49,713 bases of DNA from contig NZ_DASTAT010000104.1 of assembly GCF_035712445.1 (NCBI RefSeq), positions 1-49,713 of the forward strand. The letters are read 5' to 3'. Position numbers and translations under genes: made by a program. This DNA comes from Oligoflexus sp. Lineage in GTDB: Bacteria > Bdellovibrionota_B > Oligoflexia > Oligoflexales > Oligoflexaceae. The notes below the pieces were generated by a model that did not search any database, was not told where the DNA came from, and saw only the letters and a program-made list of their open reading frames with translations. Below are positions 32,343 to 41,579 of the stretch, one piece after another (positions within the stretch are counted from its first letter, which is position 1; the number at the start of each line of letters is the position of its first letter).

Positions 32343-35186
32343 TCAGCCTGCTCCGGCCAGAACCACAGGACGCAGGGGAACATGAATTTCAAAATGGAAA
32401 TCGTGATGGCGGTCATCCTTGGGCTCGTCGAGAATGATTTCAATCATCCCACCGGCGTCACGCAGAATGGTACGCACCGCATCCATGCCGAGGCCACGTC
32501 CCGAAATCAAGGTCGCCTGATCACGGGTGGAAAAGCCGCTCTTGAAAATGCAGTCGGCGATAGCCTGCGGGGTGACTTCGACCCCCTCGGGCAGCCAGCG
32601 TGAGGTGCGGGCGCGTTTTTCGATGACGGAAAGGTTGAGGCCGCGTCCATCATCGCGATAAAGAATACGCAAAGAAGCCGAACCGACCGTTTCCACATGA
32701 ATGTGGATGGTCCCCGCGGGATTCTTGCCGCTCTTCAGCCGCTCGTCCTTGGTTTCCAGACCGTGGTCCATGGAGTTTTGCAGAAGATGACCAAAGACCT
32801 GGGTCAGGGGTTCGTGCAGGCTGCGCGGCACGGGGATGTGCGAGCCGCTGAATTCCACCAAAGGCACCGATTTATGCAGCTCGGCCGCCAGGTTTTTCAG
32901 ATCCGCGATCTGATCATCGAGGATGGTCGGCAGATCGCTGCTCAGGGTCGAATGGAGCTGCTTTTTGAAGAGCCGCAGCTCATCCTGGGTAAAGGGCAGG
33001 TTATGCGGCGGCTGGTCTTCCAGATGATCCAGGATTTTCTGGGCAATGCGATGGGATAGGAACACCTTTTCCTCGGACTCGGCCGTGTGGCCCAGGCGAC
33101 CTTCGTAGATCAAACGATAGGATTTGATCATGGAACTCACTCGCTCCAGTTCGCGCAGGATGAGCTTTTGAGTCAGGCTCACGTTTTTATCCAAAAGGGC
33201 GGATTCGGCCGAATGAATGGTCGTGGCCATCATCCGAAAACCACTGACGCGCGCCTCGCCTTTCAGGGTGTGCAGGAAAATAAGCGTCTGCTGGCAAAGG
33301 TCTTCCAGCGACTGTTCCCCATGCGCATGCAAAGCCGCTTCGATCATGGTCATCTTTTTTTCCGCATGCTGACGAATGCGCGGGAAGAGCCGCCCCAGAG
33401 GCGTCGTCAGCTCACCTGTGATCCAAAGATCCTCTTCCTGCCTTGCAGCCTGTTCCCGCAGCGTACGCAGCGCCGTCACATCCCTTAGGGTCACCAGGAC
33501 CTTTTCCAGGACGTTGCCGCTGCCCACGATGGGATTCCAGTCCACTTCCAGATAAACAGTCGGACCTTTCGGCGATTTGAAAGAGAGCTGCCTTGCGAGG
33601 TGGTCGCTGTTGAGTTCAAAACTCAGCATGTCCGAACCGAGGGAACTCAAAAGCGAGTTTTTGATCTGATCCAGCTGATCCAGGGTCAGATCCGTGGAGC
33701 GGAAGATCAAATCGATCGGATCCTGGCCGGCGATATCCCGTCGATGCAGAATTTGCGTGAGATGCTCCGAGTATTCCGGCTGAATCTCAAGACGCGCAGG
33801 GCCGGGTGCGATCATGAAGATGCCCTGCGAGATGGACTTGAGTATGGAGCGAATATCCCGCGTGCGGTTCTGCACCTCGCGGTCGAGGTTTTGAATGTAA
33901 GCCTCGCGCTGCTCCAAAAGAGTCTGCTGCACGCGGGTTTTTTCCAGCTCCGCCTGGATCAGATCGTCCTGCAGCCTGTGCTGGCTCTGCAGAGCAGCTT
34001 CTCTTTGCTCCGAGATATCGGACATGCGGGCACCCAGGGCAAAGGAGAGCAGCACCATTTCCATGGCGGCGCCGGTGAACTGACTCCAGCTCGTTAAGGT
34101 GTTGAAGGGGATCAGACCGCTGCCTGCCAGAAGAACAGTCAGGTTCCCCACCAAAAGAGTCATCCAGGCCATCGTATAGTAGCGGGCCGAACGATTGTTT
34201 TTAAGACTCGCAAAAACACCGGCAAAACTGAGGACGAAGCTGAGAAGGAAACTGTTCAGGATCGTTATGTGAATGCAACCGATCTGCACCGTGAGCCAGT
34301 TGATGATATTCAGAGCGATCTGCACGCGGATGACATTGATCAGGATATAGATGCGGGGATGGGTTGTCTTGAGGCGTAAGAATTCCAAAGTGAAGGTATA
34401 GGCCGTGAGACAGGTCAGGTCGATGCAGAGCATCATCCCGACATTCATGAACCAGCTCTCACTCACCTTTGGGAAAAGAAACTGCTGCACCAGACCCTGA
34501 TAGTTCATCACAAAGCTGGTGTACGACAGAATATAAAGCACATACATGATGAACGAGGTCGAGCGGAATTTGATATAGATGAAAAGGTTATAGAACATCA
34601 TGATGAAGCAGGCGCCGCAGAGCAGGCCAAGGTAAATGCTTTCCTTGGTATCATGTTCCTCGAAGACGCGTGGCGAGGAAATGGTCAAAGGAAATTGCGT
34701 CGAGCTGGTCGTGCGGGTCCAGAAGTAATATGTATGCTGCCCCGGAGGGACCCGAACCGGAAAGATCGGAAAGCGGTAGGCGATAGGCCTTTTATCGAAA
34801 GCGACCTGATCCCCGAGCGTCAGGGAATCATAGGATCCATCGGCCTTGGGACTGTAAACGGTCAGGTAATCAATGGGCGCGTAACGGCTGACAATGTAAT
34901 AGAGGATCGGTCTATTTCCAGGGTTTTCCAAGGTCACGCGAGCCCAGTAGCTATTGCGATCCAGGTAACCGAAGGTGGGAATATCCCGATTTTGCTTGAA
35001 AAATTCCCCATCATAATCACCCGACAGGATGTCTTCCAAAGTCAATTCATGCGAACTGTCCCGCAGGATCTCAAGCTCGGGTCCGAGCCAGGTCAAGTCC
35101 TGGTTGGGCCGGAGGGTAAGGGCTGACAGCTGTGCCGTCCAAAGAGCACAGGCGATCATGATTATTTTTGATAATGCACCCAACAT
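32343..35186 (-). CDS. 7TM-DISM sensor with PAS-like, Hpt and CheA-type ATPase domains
   Basis: The 947-residue product has a signal peptide (about 1-23), an extracytoplasmic beta-rich domain of the DISMED2 type (about 30-170), seven membrane helices (about 185-390) and a coiled coil (about 395-450). A PAS-like region (about 455-590) follows. Next is an Hpt domain with FLHTLKGEA, where His639 would be phosphorylated. The last domain is a HATPase with N box QNSMDHGLE, G1 DDGRGLN and G2 GRGLGMD. A HisKA dimerisation helix is not apparent, so it resembles CheA fused to a 7TM sensor. No response regulator gene is adjacent. The ATG at 35186 follows AGGA; an in-frame TTG at 35222 is an alternative. 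It is divergent from an ECF sigma gene. Confidence 0.85.
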   Translation of the reverse strand: MLGALSKIIMIACALWTAQLSALTLRPNQDLTWLGPELEILRDSSHELTLEDILSGDYDGEFFKQNRDIPTFGYLDRNSYWARVTLENPGNRPILYYIVSRYAPIDYLTVYSPKADGSYDSLTLGDQVAFDKRPIAYRFPIFPVRVPPGQHTYYFWTRTTSSTQFPLTISSPRVFEEHDTKESIYLGLLCGACFIMMFYNLFIYIKFRSTSFIMYVLYILSYTSFVMNYQGLVQQFLFPKVSESWFMNVGMMLCIDLTCLTAYTFTLEFLRLKTTHPRIYILINVIRVQIALNIINWLTVQIGCIHITILNSFLLSFVLSFAGVFASLKNNRSARYYTMAWMTLLVGNLTVLLAGSGLIPFNTLTSWSQFTGAAMEMVLLSFALGARMSDISEQREAALQSQHRLQDDLIQAELEKTRVQQTLLEQREAYIQNLDREVQNRTRDIRSILKSISQGIFMIAPGPARLEIQPEYSEHLTQILHRRDIAGQDPIDLIFRSTDLTLDQLDQIKNSLLSSLGSDMLSFELNSDHLARQLSFKSPKGPTVYLEVDWNPIVGSGNVLEKVLVTLRDVTALRTLREQAARQEEDLWITGELTTPLGRLFPRIRQHAEKKMTMIEAALHAHGEQSLEDLCQQTLIFLHTLKGEARVSGFRMMATTIHSAESALLDKNVSLTQKLILRELERVSSMIKSYRLIYEGRLGHTAESEEKVFLSHRIAQKILDHLEDQPPHNLPFTQDELRLFKKQLHSTLSSDLPTILDDQIADLKNLAAELHKSVPLVEFSGSHIPVPRSLHEPLTQVFGHLLQNSMDHGLETKDERLKSGKNPAGTIHIHVETVGSASLRILYRDDGRGLNLSVIEKRARTSRWLPEGVEVTPQAIADCIFKSGFSTRDQATLISGRGLGMDAVRTILRDAGGMIEIILDEPKDDRHHDFHFEIHVPLRPVVLAGAG

Positions 35187-35401
35187 GAAAGTCCTGGTTG
35201 CGCGTACACGGGATCTTTTCAAGTATCGGTCGGGGTTTACAGACCTTGATGAGTAAAGACTGGTATGGGTCTGGCTGGATAAAGTGGCAGGGAATTCCCA
35301 TCAATTCACATCATATCATTCTATGGGAGCTGAGCGGCTACCCGCGACGCGTCCTGCTAGTTTAGGGGCATGGACAACCCTAGCGAGTCGAGGATAAACC
35401 C

Positions 35402-35932
35402 ATGAGTCAGGTCATTGAATTGCGTTCGCGGCACTTGCAAATACTTTATAAAGATTTGGCGCCATCGGCGCGGGCCTATTTAAAAAAGCAGGGCTGCAGC
35501 GATGCCGATTGCGAAGACTTCGTGCAGGAAGCTTTTCTGCGGCTTTGGAGCAAGCAGCGTCATATACCTGATGGAATGGAAAAGGCTTATCTGCATCGCG
35601 TGCTGAAAAATTTATGGATCGACGAATACCGTCGTGAAAAATCAAAAAAAAATTATCTGCGCTGTCTGGATGAAAACGCCTATGAAGTGCCCGCAGCGGA
35701 TGAACGGCCGGTTCGTGAAGCGCGACGTCTGCTCTGGCAGAAATTATCGGAAGTTTCCCGCGATCCCCGCGCCAGTGCGTTTCTTTTGCAAGTGCGTCAC
35801 GGCATGAGCCTTGAGCAAATTGCCGCAAGAGAACATTCGAATGTGGGAACGATCGCTGCAAAAATTTCGCGCTACCGCGGTCAGTTCAAAAATAATTTTC
35901 AAAAAGCCTGGGAATCTTCTGTGTGGTGTTGA
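35402..35932 (+). CDS. Second ECF-type sigma factor, no adjacent anti-sigma gene
   Basis: The 176-residue product shows sigma region 2 (DADCEDFVQEAFLRLWSKQ and LKNLWIDEYRREKSKKN) and a region 4 helix-turn-helix (VRHGMSLEQIAAREHSNVGTIAAKISRYRG). GAGGATAA precedes the ATG. It is divergent from the 7TM-DISM/Hpt kinase with 215 bases between, so a shared control region is possible. The next gene, 255 bases on, encodes a small one-TM protein that is too short to be a typical anti-sigma factor. How its activity is controlled is not visible. Confidence 0.88.
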   Translation: MSQVIELRSRHLQILYKDLAPSARAYLKKQGCSDADCEDFVQEAFLRLWSKQRHIPDGMEKAYLHRVLKNLWIDEYRREKSKKNYLRCLDENAYEVPAADERPVREARRLLWQKLSEVSRDPRASAFLLQVRHGMSLEQIAAREHSNVGTIAAKISRYRGQFKNNFQKAWESSVWC

Positions 35933-36187
35933 GGGAGGACGGGCCGATTTGACTTCTTCGATGGGATCACGCATAGTAAGGGAAGCCATTTTTGAGTGTT
36001 GGTGCGAGGATTCATGCAGTAAAAAATGGGCGTTTTACGCAATCATATCCGTCCTCTAATAAAATATTTTTGCTGGTTTTTTGTAGGAAAAACTGGATTA
36101 ATGTAGGGTTCACGAGTTATATTTCTTGTTTGGTAGTTGGTGCGACAGGGGTATAATTTTGGGAAGTCCATTCATTGCGAGGAGACC
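35933..36187. other. AT-rich intergenic region with weak hairpin
   Basis: The 255 bases after the second ECF gene are AT-rich. GTAAAA and TTTTAC (36019-36038) form a 6-bp stem with an 8-base loop. No open frame or clear promoter was recognised; a promoter for the 36188 gene is expected here. Confidence 0.4.
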
Positions 36188-36376
36188 ATGCGTACAGAAC
36201 TGCATCAAAAACTCTTGGCTAATGTGATTCTGAGTACGAAGTCTGAGCCTCTTTCGATTAAGCGTTTACGTCATTCGGCAACAGCGGGCGGAGCGCTCTT
36301 TTATCTTGTCGCTTCCTGCGCTGCGGCGCTGGGCCTCCTGGCTTTGGCCTTTACCAAGTGGAACCACGCGTTCTAG
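36188..36376 (+). CDS. Small single-pass membrane protein
   Basis: The 62-residue product has a basic N-terminal part (KRLRHSA) and one membrane segment at about 35-55 (ALFYLVASCAAALGLLALAF). GCGAGGAG sits 5 bases before the ATG, which supports real translation. No family recognised. It lies downstream of the second ECF sigma gene but 255 bases away. Confidence 0.55.
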   Translation: MRTELHQKLLANVILSTKSEPLSIKRLRHSATAGGALFYLVASCAAALGLLALAFTKWNHAF

Positions 36377-36382
36377 TAAAAT

Positions 36383-36412
36383 ATCCCCGATCCCGCCATT
36401 GGGATCGGGGAT
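36383..36412 (-). terminator. Strong hairpin between convergent genes
   Basis: ATCCCCGATCCC and GGGATCGGGGAT form a perfect 12-bp stem with a 6-base loop, 5 bases past the minus-strand stop at 36417. On the minus strand it is followed by ATTTTAC. It may also end the + strand small gene that stops at 36376. Confidence 0.7.
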
Positions 36413-36416
36413 GGAG

Positions 36417-37376
36417 TCACGAACTGCGAACCAGATCCAACACAAATCGTCGGGATGGACGCAGGTATTTCATCGTATGGGCCGCGAGACGATCTTCCAC
36501 GAATCCAAACTTTCCGTAGATATGATTGGCCGCCTCAAGTTTTGCGCTGGTATGCAGGATAAGAGAGTGCGCCCCCATGTTCTTCGCTTCCGCCAGGGCC
36601 TCAGTCAGCATCCGCTGGCCGATCCCGCGGTTTCGATGCCGTCGCGTCACGGCCATCTTTGCGAGTTCAAAGACACCTTTCTGTAAAGCCACCAACGCAA
36701 ATGTACCTACAATTTCATCACCCAGGCAGGCGAAAAAAATGGCTCCGCCCTCGCTGAGTATGTTTTCGGGATGATCGAGCATCTGTCGATCTTCATCTTC
36801 GATACTAAAATATTCTGTCAGCCATTCTTCATTCAAGCTTTTAAAATAAGGGGCCAACACTTTGGAATAGGGCCGGAACTGAAGATCCAGGCTGTGCTTG
36901 CGACGATAACGCTCCTGAACCCGTTTGGAAATAGGTTTTTCCTGCAGCAGCTCTTCCATGCTTTCCAAAACGCCGAGAATGTCGATATTCAATTTGGCGA
37001 AGAGTTCCTGAAGCTCCTCTTCCAGGGCCTTCCAGACCGGCTGGAGTTCGGGAATCAGAGCCTCGCCCTTGGCCGACAGGGTGATCATGCGCTTGCGCCC
37101 ATCGCGGCTATTCTTAGCCGATTCAATGAGTCCCGCCTCTTCCATCGACTCAATAATTTTAATGATGGCGGGATGGGAAAGCCCGATCCGGCTCGCCACC
37201 TCGGTCACGGGCAGCTCGTGGTGCTCCTGGAGCAAGTAAAAAACGCTAAACCAGCGAGGCTGAAAGTTGATACCCAGGCCTGCATAAATCTGCAGTCCAT
37301 CCGCTAACATCGCATCACCCAAAGTCTTGATGCGGGTGGCCAGGCTCAGATAACCAAGTTCCTTGAGGAGCGTCAT
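36417..37376 (-). CDS. MarR-GNAT fusion: winged-helix regulator with acetyltransferase domain
   Basis: The 319-residue product joins a MarR-type winged helix (about 1-140) to a GNAT acetyltransferase (about 155-310). In the first, LPVTEVASRIGLSHPAIIKIIESMEEAG is the recognition region and SRDGRKRMITLS the wing. The acetyl-CoA loop of the second is RHRNRGIGQRML. Fusions of this kind are known in many bacteria; the acetylated substrate is not predictable. It starts 14 bases after the S41 protease gene, so the two are one operon, and a palindrome upstream of that gene is a good candidate for its own operator. Confidence 0.88.
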   Translation of the reverse strand: MTLLKELGYLSLATRIKTLGDAMLADGLQIYAGLGINFQPRWFSVFYLLQEHHELPVTEVASRIGLSHPAIIKIIESMEEAGLIESAKNSRDGRKRMITLSAKGEALIPELQPVWKALEEELQELFAKLNIDILGVLESMEELLQEKPISKRVQERYRRKHSLDLQFRPYSKVLAPYFKSLNEEWLTEYFSIEDEDRQMLDHPENILSEGGAIFFACLGDEIVGTFALVALQKGVFELAKMAVTRRHRNRGIGQRMLTEALAEAKNMGAHSLILHTSAKLEAANHIYGKFGFVEDRLAAHTMKYLRPSRRFVLDLVRSS

Positions 37377-37390
37377 CGCCTCGTCCTTAT

Positions 37391-38707
37391 TTATTTACTG
37401 CGTTCACTCTTATCGGTCTTGCCATCTTCGTAAAGACCGCTGAGGCTCACAAGATTGCCTTGGCCATCACGGTTGAACTGCACACGAAAATGATCAAGAC
37501 CGTCCACGGCAAAGCGATCGTTGTCCAGGGGAATCAAACGACTCTTGCGTGTCCCACGGTTATAAACAAGCTGCTCATTTTCCAGCGCGATGACCCGATC
37601 CCCATATTGACCCACATAGGATTTCAGGGTTTCCGCCTTCAAAGTCAAGGGTGATCGCTGCGCCTTCACAGTATCAAGGGCCCAGCTGATGCGTTTTTTG
37701 TCATCAGCATCCTTGCTTTTCTTCAGAAGATTTTCGAGCGCCAGGCTGTGGGCTTTGGTCAGCGCCTCTTCGGTCTTGACTTTGACGTCAGGTTCGACGC
37801 CCGTGCCTTCCCAGTTGGTTTTGGTGATGGGATTGATGGCCCGACCAAAGGGGATCATGGCCGCGAACTTAATATCTTTGAGGTAATGGAGATTCACAGG
37901 ATGCGCACCGCCGCCCGTGGTTTCACCGACGAGGGTCGCACGCTTCAGGTTTTTCAGGTTGTAGCTGAATTCCTCGGCCGCCGAGAAGGTGCCGCCGCTG
38001 GTCAGGACATAGACCTCTTTATCCAGATAACGCGGCCCCTCCACATGCGCCGCTGTCCAGAACTGCTCTTCGGAATTGGTTTTGCGCACATAAAAGGTAT
38101 TCAGATGGGTGGGCGAGGCGACGAGATAACTCGTGAGCAGCTGGATCATCGAAGGTGAACCGCCTCCGTTATTGCGAAGGTCGAAGATCAACGCACGGGT
38201 GTTGGCCATGTATTTCATGGCGGCGACGGCTGTAGGACCGCCGTATTCCGCCGGCATGAAACCACGCAGGTCGATGTAACCGATATTTCCGGGCAGGATC
38301 TCCAGCTTTTTGAAACCGAAATTGCCGCTCGCCATCGCGGCGACTTCCCTGGCTTCGACCGCGGGATTTGTTTCAGGATCGCCGGGATCCTTTTCCCTAT
38401 AAAAGACATTGATGTGCTTATCGTGGCTGACTTCGATGAGATCGACCTTTAAGCGGTTGGCAAGGATTTCAGGATCGTCGATATCCTTATAACGGCCGTC
38501 GGCGAGATTTTTCTTGAGCGCGCTTTCCATTTTCGCAGCGACGTCCGGGAACACATAATTCTCTTTGAACTCCCGGGTCAGAGACTCGACGATTTTGGCG
38601 TGATTGAGCCGCTCCTTGGCCACACCAATCGACGGGCTCGATACCGCCCCTGTGACCAGCACCATTCCTAAAAAAGTTAAGAATCCAGGATAATTACGCT
38701 TGAACAT
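37391..38707 (-). CDS. Secreted S41 family serine protease
   Basis: The 438-residue product has a signal peptide (about 1-30), an N-terminal helical domain like that of interphotoreceptor retinoid-binding/tail-specific proteases, and an S41 protease core. Core blocks are NIGYIDLRGFMPAEYGG, ALIFDLRNNGGGSPSM, and VLTSGGTFSAAEEFSY with the probable catalytic Ser, then VGETTGGGAHP. A C-terminal beta-rich part (about 345-430) follows. No PDZ domain is evident. It should act in the periplasm or outside the cell on peptides. The gene precedes the MarR-GNAT gene in the same operon, and overlapping GTAA/TTAC half-sites lie 30-60 bases upstream. Confidence 0.88.
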   Translation of the reverse strand: MFKRNYPGFLTFLGMVLVTGAVSSPSIGVAKERLNHAKIVESLTREFKENYVFPDVAAKMESALKKNLADGRYKDIDDPEILANRLKVDLIEVSHDKHINVFYREKDPGDPETNPAVEAREVAAMASGNFGFKKLEILPGNIGYIDLRGFMPAEYGGPTAVAAMKYMANTRALIFDLRNNGGGSPSMIQLLTSYLVASPTHLNTFYVRKTNSEEQFWTAAHVEGPRYLDKEVYVLTSGGTFSAAEEFSYNLKNLKRATLVGETTGGGAHPVNLHYLKDIKFAAMIPFGRAINPITKTNWEGTGVEPDVKVKTEEALTKAHSLALENLLKKSKDADDKKRISWALDTVKAQRSPLTLKAETLKSYVGQYGDRVIALENEQLVYNRGTRKSRLIPLDNDRFAVDGLDHFRVQFNRDGQGNLVSLSGLYEDGKTDKSERSK

Positions 38708-38734
38708 GGCCGAATTTCCTTACCTGATATCAAT

Positions 38735-38768
38735 GTTACGAATCCAGATACGTAACCTATTACATATC
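38735..38768. promoter_or_regulatory. Candidate MarR-type operator upstream of the S41/MarR-GNAT operon
   Basis: GATACGTAA (38747-38755) and TTACATATC (38760-38768) form a 9-bp inverted repeat with one mismatch and a 4-base spacer. GTTACG (38735-38740) and CGTAAC (38751-38756) form a second, overlapping repeat. Another TTAC lies at 38720. Such half-sites are typical of MarR binding regions. Confidence 0.5.
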
Positions 38769-38903
38769 TTATCGACGGAATCCAGAAAAAATCAAGAAAG
38801 ACCTGTATCCCATGGATAGTCTGGGATAAAAGAGGGAAAACCCTCATGAGCCTTATGGTGAAGGGGTTGGACCTTGATGATGATGTTCAGGAGGATGCGG
38901 TTC

Positions 38904-39443
38904 ATGGCGGGAAAGCTTAAAAACTGGTTCGGGACATTGAGCCTCGGGGCCCTGGTCAGCAGCTGCCAAACGACCGATTGGTCGGATGAAGGCGGGGGAC
39001 GGGTTTATATGAAGGGTCGGGGCGTGGCGAAGTATCATCACTACGATGGCGTCAGCAAATGCAAAACCGCCTTCGGTCTTGATCCCGCCGCCTTTCAGAT
39101 GCGGGTCACGGCCGCGTCCTCGCAGATCACCAAAAAATTTCCCGCCATGGTCAAAGCCGGTCGCAGGAATGGACCCTATGATGGGACGGCGCGTTGCATT
39201 CGGGTGCAGCGTGTGGGCACGAAGAAAACGATCGTGGTGCGGGCCATTGATGTGTGCTGCGGCGGGGATCTGGGCAGTGCCCGCAGCCATCAGCTGGATC
39301 TTTCGCGGCAGGCTTTTGAACAGCTCGGGCCGCGCTCGCTCGGCAATCTGCAGGTGAGCTGGGCAGTCGTGGACTGCCCGTCGTCACTCCAGGTTCCAAG
39401 CGATGCGGCCGTCTGTGATCAGGACTATTACTTCACACGCTAA
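38904..39443 (+). CDS. Lipoprotein with double-psi beta-barrel (RlpA/expansin-like) domain
   Basis: The 179-residue product has a lipobox (ALVSSC) and a C-terminal double-psi beta-barrel-like domain with IRVQRVGTKKTIVVRAIDVCCGGD and HQLDLSRQAFEQLG, the LDLS block typical of RlpA and expansins. Several cysteines (SKCKTAFG, ARCIRV, DVCCGG, VDCPSS, AVCDQD) suggest disulfides. Proteins of this fold bind or loosen polysaccharides or peptidoglycan, but the catalytic Asp of the family cannot be placed with certainty. The ATG at 38904 lies 9 bases after AGGAGG. Its stop abuts the stop of the convergent DUF1501 gene with no spacer. Confidence 0.75.
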   Translation: MAGKLKNWFGTLSLGALVSSCQTTDWSDEGGGRVYMKGRGVAKYHHYDGVSKCKTAFGLDPAAFQMRVTAASSQITKKFPAMVKAGRRNGPYDGTARCIRVQRVGTKKTIVVRAIDVCCGGDLGSARSHQLDLSRQAFEQLGPRSLGNLQVSWAVVDCPSSLQVPSDAAVCDQDYYFTR

Positions 39444-40883
39444 TCAGGCTTTTTTCACCACGGCCGGCATGTTCACACGGTTATCAAAACTGATGCCCAT
39501 GGCCTGCGCGATCGCACTGTAGTGATGCTTTTCTTTCATCACGGTGTTCGGCATCGGAGTGCCGGTGACGGGATCAAAGCCATAGGTCAGTCCGGTTCCC
39601 GGATCCACGCCACCGAAGATGCTGTTGCCCTTCACCATCGGCGAGATGACCACGACGCCGTTGTTCAGGTGATGGCCGCTGCCGCCGGTCGCGACCTTGT
39701 CACGGCCGAATTCGGTGGCGATATAGATCAGCGAACGATCCCACATTTTGCCTTTGGCGGGATCGCCATCGACATCGGTGGCCTTCAGAAGATCAATCAG
39801 AGCATCCATGCCTTTCAGAATGTAGCTCCACATCGAGTTCTGCGCGCCGCGGTGATCGACGTGCGACCAGTCGAAGGCGATCGGCGCGTTGGGTGAACCG
39901 TTGGCCGTAATCAAAGGACTGTTGCTCGGGCCCACCGAGATCGCGTTGGACAGGCCGTTTTTCGCAGCCAAAAAACCGAGCGCCAGACGCGATTCAAAGG
40001 GATCGGTGGCCATGTTGGGGAATTTGCCGCGAACGAGGTTGATATCCGCGGACATGGTGAAACCATACTGAGCAAGGTTGCTCGTGGCCGGGTCGAGCAT
40101 CATGAGCTTGGTGACCATATCGCCTTTTTCCAGAGCATCAACGATGCGATCACGGTTGACCTGATAGGCGTCGAGCACTTTGGAACCGGCGAACTGTGAT
40201 TGAAAGCGGGAGACCGATTCCAATTGCTTCCGCAGCTGACGCGCTGCGGCCACATCACCGGCGCCGAGGGAATTGGTCATGCCTTTGAAACCATGGGTGG
40301 CGAAGGCGAACATCAAAGGATCCGTGACGGCCTGCGCGCGGGCGCTTTCCGGAACGGTATCATCATCACCGTGCAGGGCGTAGCCACCACCGGCGAGCAT
40401 CAGGTTGGGAAGCGGACAGCTCTTGCCGAAGGCCAGCGCCACGGCTTCAGCGATCGTGCGGCCACCGTTGATGTTATCACCAGTCATGGCACGCTTGGCG
40501 GCAATGATGTGGTTCACGCTCGAAACTTCACAGGTCATGACCATCATATCCGCACCGTGCTTTTGCACGAAGACGGCCTGATCATAACCGTTGCCCAGCG
40601 GAATCGCGCCCTGGATGCTGTTCTGCAGCGGCGGCACGGTTTTGAAGGCCGAGCCATTGGGCTGAACGAGGTTATTGTAGGCAGCCGGGCCAGCGGCCTG
40701 GGCCAGGAAGCTGTCGACGATGTTGGCGCCACCGAAGGCGCAGATGTTGAAGATATACTTCTTATCCGCCGTGGTCTGGGCCTGCAGCACGGCGCCTGAT
40801 CCACCCAGGGTGGCTCCCAGAGCTCCGGCTCCACCGATCTTGATCAGCTGACGACGATCGAATTGGGAATTCTTTATTTTCAT
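39444..40883 (-). CDS. DUF1501 family protein with Tat signal
   Basis: The 479-residue product begins with a twin-arginine signal (FDRRQLIKIGGAGALGA), so it should be exported folded. The body fits DUF1501: a start like KKYIFNICAFGGANIVDSF, then NHIIAAKRAMTG, LAGGGYALHG, FDWSHVDH, and a final TEFGRDKVATGGSGHHLNNG. DUF1501 proteins share the alkaline phosphatase superfamily fold, and many co-occur with c-type heme or DUF1800 proteins; their substrate is not established. It is the last gene of a three-gene operon, 18 bases after the lipoprotein gene. Confidence 0.88.
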   Translation of the reverse strand: MKIKNSQFDRRQLIKIGGAGALGATLGGSGAVLQAQTTADKKYIFNICAFGGANIVDSFLAQAAGPAAYNNLVQPNGSAFKTVPPLQNSIQGAIPLGNGYDQAVFVQKHGADMMVMTCEVSSVNHIIAAKRAMTGDNINGGRTIAEAVALAFGKSCPLPNLMLAGGGYALHGDDDTVPESARAQAVTDPLMFAFATHGFKGMTNSLGAGDVAAARQLRKQLESVSRFQSQFAGSKVLDAYQVNRDRIVDALEKGDMVTKLMMLDPATSNLAQYGFTMSADINLVRGKFPNMATDPFESRLALGFLAAKNGLSNAISVGPSNSPLITANGSPNAPIAFDWSHVDHRGAQNSMWSYILKGMDALIDLLKATDVDGDPAKGKMWDRSLIYIATEFGRDKVATGGSGHHLNNGVVVISPMVKGNSIFGGVDPGTGLTYGFDPVTGTPMPNTVMKEKHHYSAIAQAMGISFDNRVNMPAVVKKA

Positions 40884-40901
40884 AAGGTTGCCCTTTTGTC
40901 T

Positions 40902-41579
40902 TTATAAAAAGATGTTTTCAGAACTGGATGCGATCGCATAGCAAAGGCTCAATGCAATCTTATCACCCGCCGTGGCCGTGCCTCCAAACGCGCTGATGGC
41001 CTGAAGCTCAGGAGCTTCGGGATCACGGGCGAGAAGACGCCGATAGAGTTCGGTCGCCTGCTGCTTGATCTGGTCATCGCTGGGTTTGGCGGCGGTCAAG
41101 GGAAAGTGCTTGAACACGACGGCGTTGGCCCCGAGGCCCGCATCGAGTTCAATGCGACGACTGCAGGCGGCCAGCACCACGCGATCAATGGCGACTGCGG
41201 TCAGGACCGTAGGCGTTTGCGCGCGTTCATACTGTCCGTTGATGAAGGGCTCATTGCCACCGAGCACGGTCAGGTGCACCTTGTCGATACACGAATCCTT
41301 GCCGAGTTCCAGGCAGACCTGGTCCTTGGTCAAACCCAGACCTTTCACAAGGCCGGATTCAAAGGGACGATAGCGTTTCCATACCAGGGTTTTTCCAGCC
41401 TGGGGCAGACCAGGCTTGACGGACCCGGGAGTACCAGGACGGCCGCTGCCATCCACGGGATTGCCGTCGGAATCGGTCTGGGCCGGTGTGCTGCCGCGAC
41501 CGCTGCTGCGCTTCAAACGATTGCCGGAACACTGTACGATCATCACGCTGATCAAAGTCAGCATTACGAGTTTCTTCAT
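40902..41579 (-). CDS. Lipoprotein of the heme/DUF1501 operon
   Basis: The 225-residue product has a lipobox (MIVQC), a Ser/Gly/Pro-rich linker to about residue 60, and a C-terminal domain of about 160 residues with cysteines (DQVCLELG, DSCIDKV, LAACSRR, SLCYAIA). No family recognised. Its ATG overlaps the stop of the upstream heme protein gene (ATGA), and the DUF1501 gene follows after 18 bases, so the three products probably form one functional unit in the periplasm. Confidence 0.8.
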   Translation of the reverse strand: MKKLVMLTLISVMIVQCSGNRLKRSSGRGSTPAQTDSDGNPVDGSGRPGTPGSVKPGLPQAGKTLVWKRYRPFESGLVKGLGLTKDQVCLELGKDSCIDKVHLTVLGGNEPFINGQYERAQTPTVLTAVAIDRVVLAACSRRIELDAGLGANAVVFKHFPLTAAKPSDDQIKQQATELYRRLLARDPEAPELQAISAFGGTATAGDKIALSLCYAIASSSENIFL

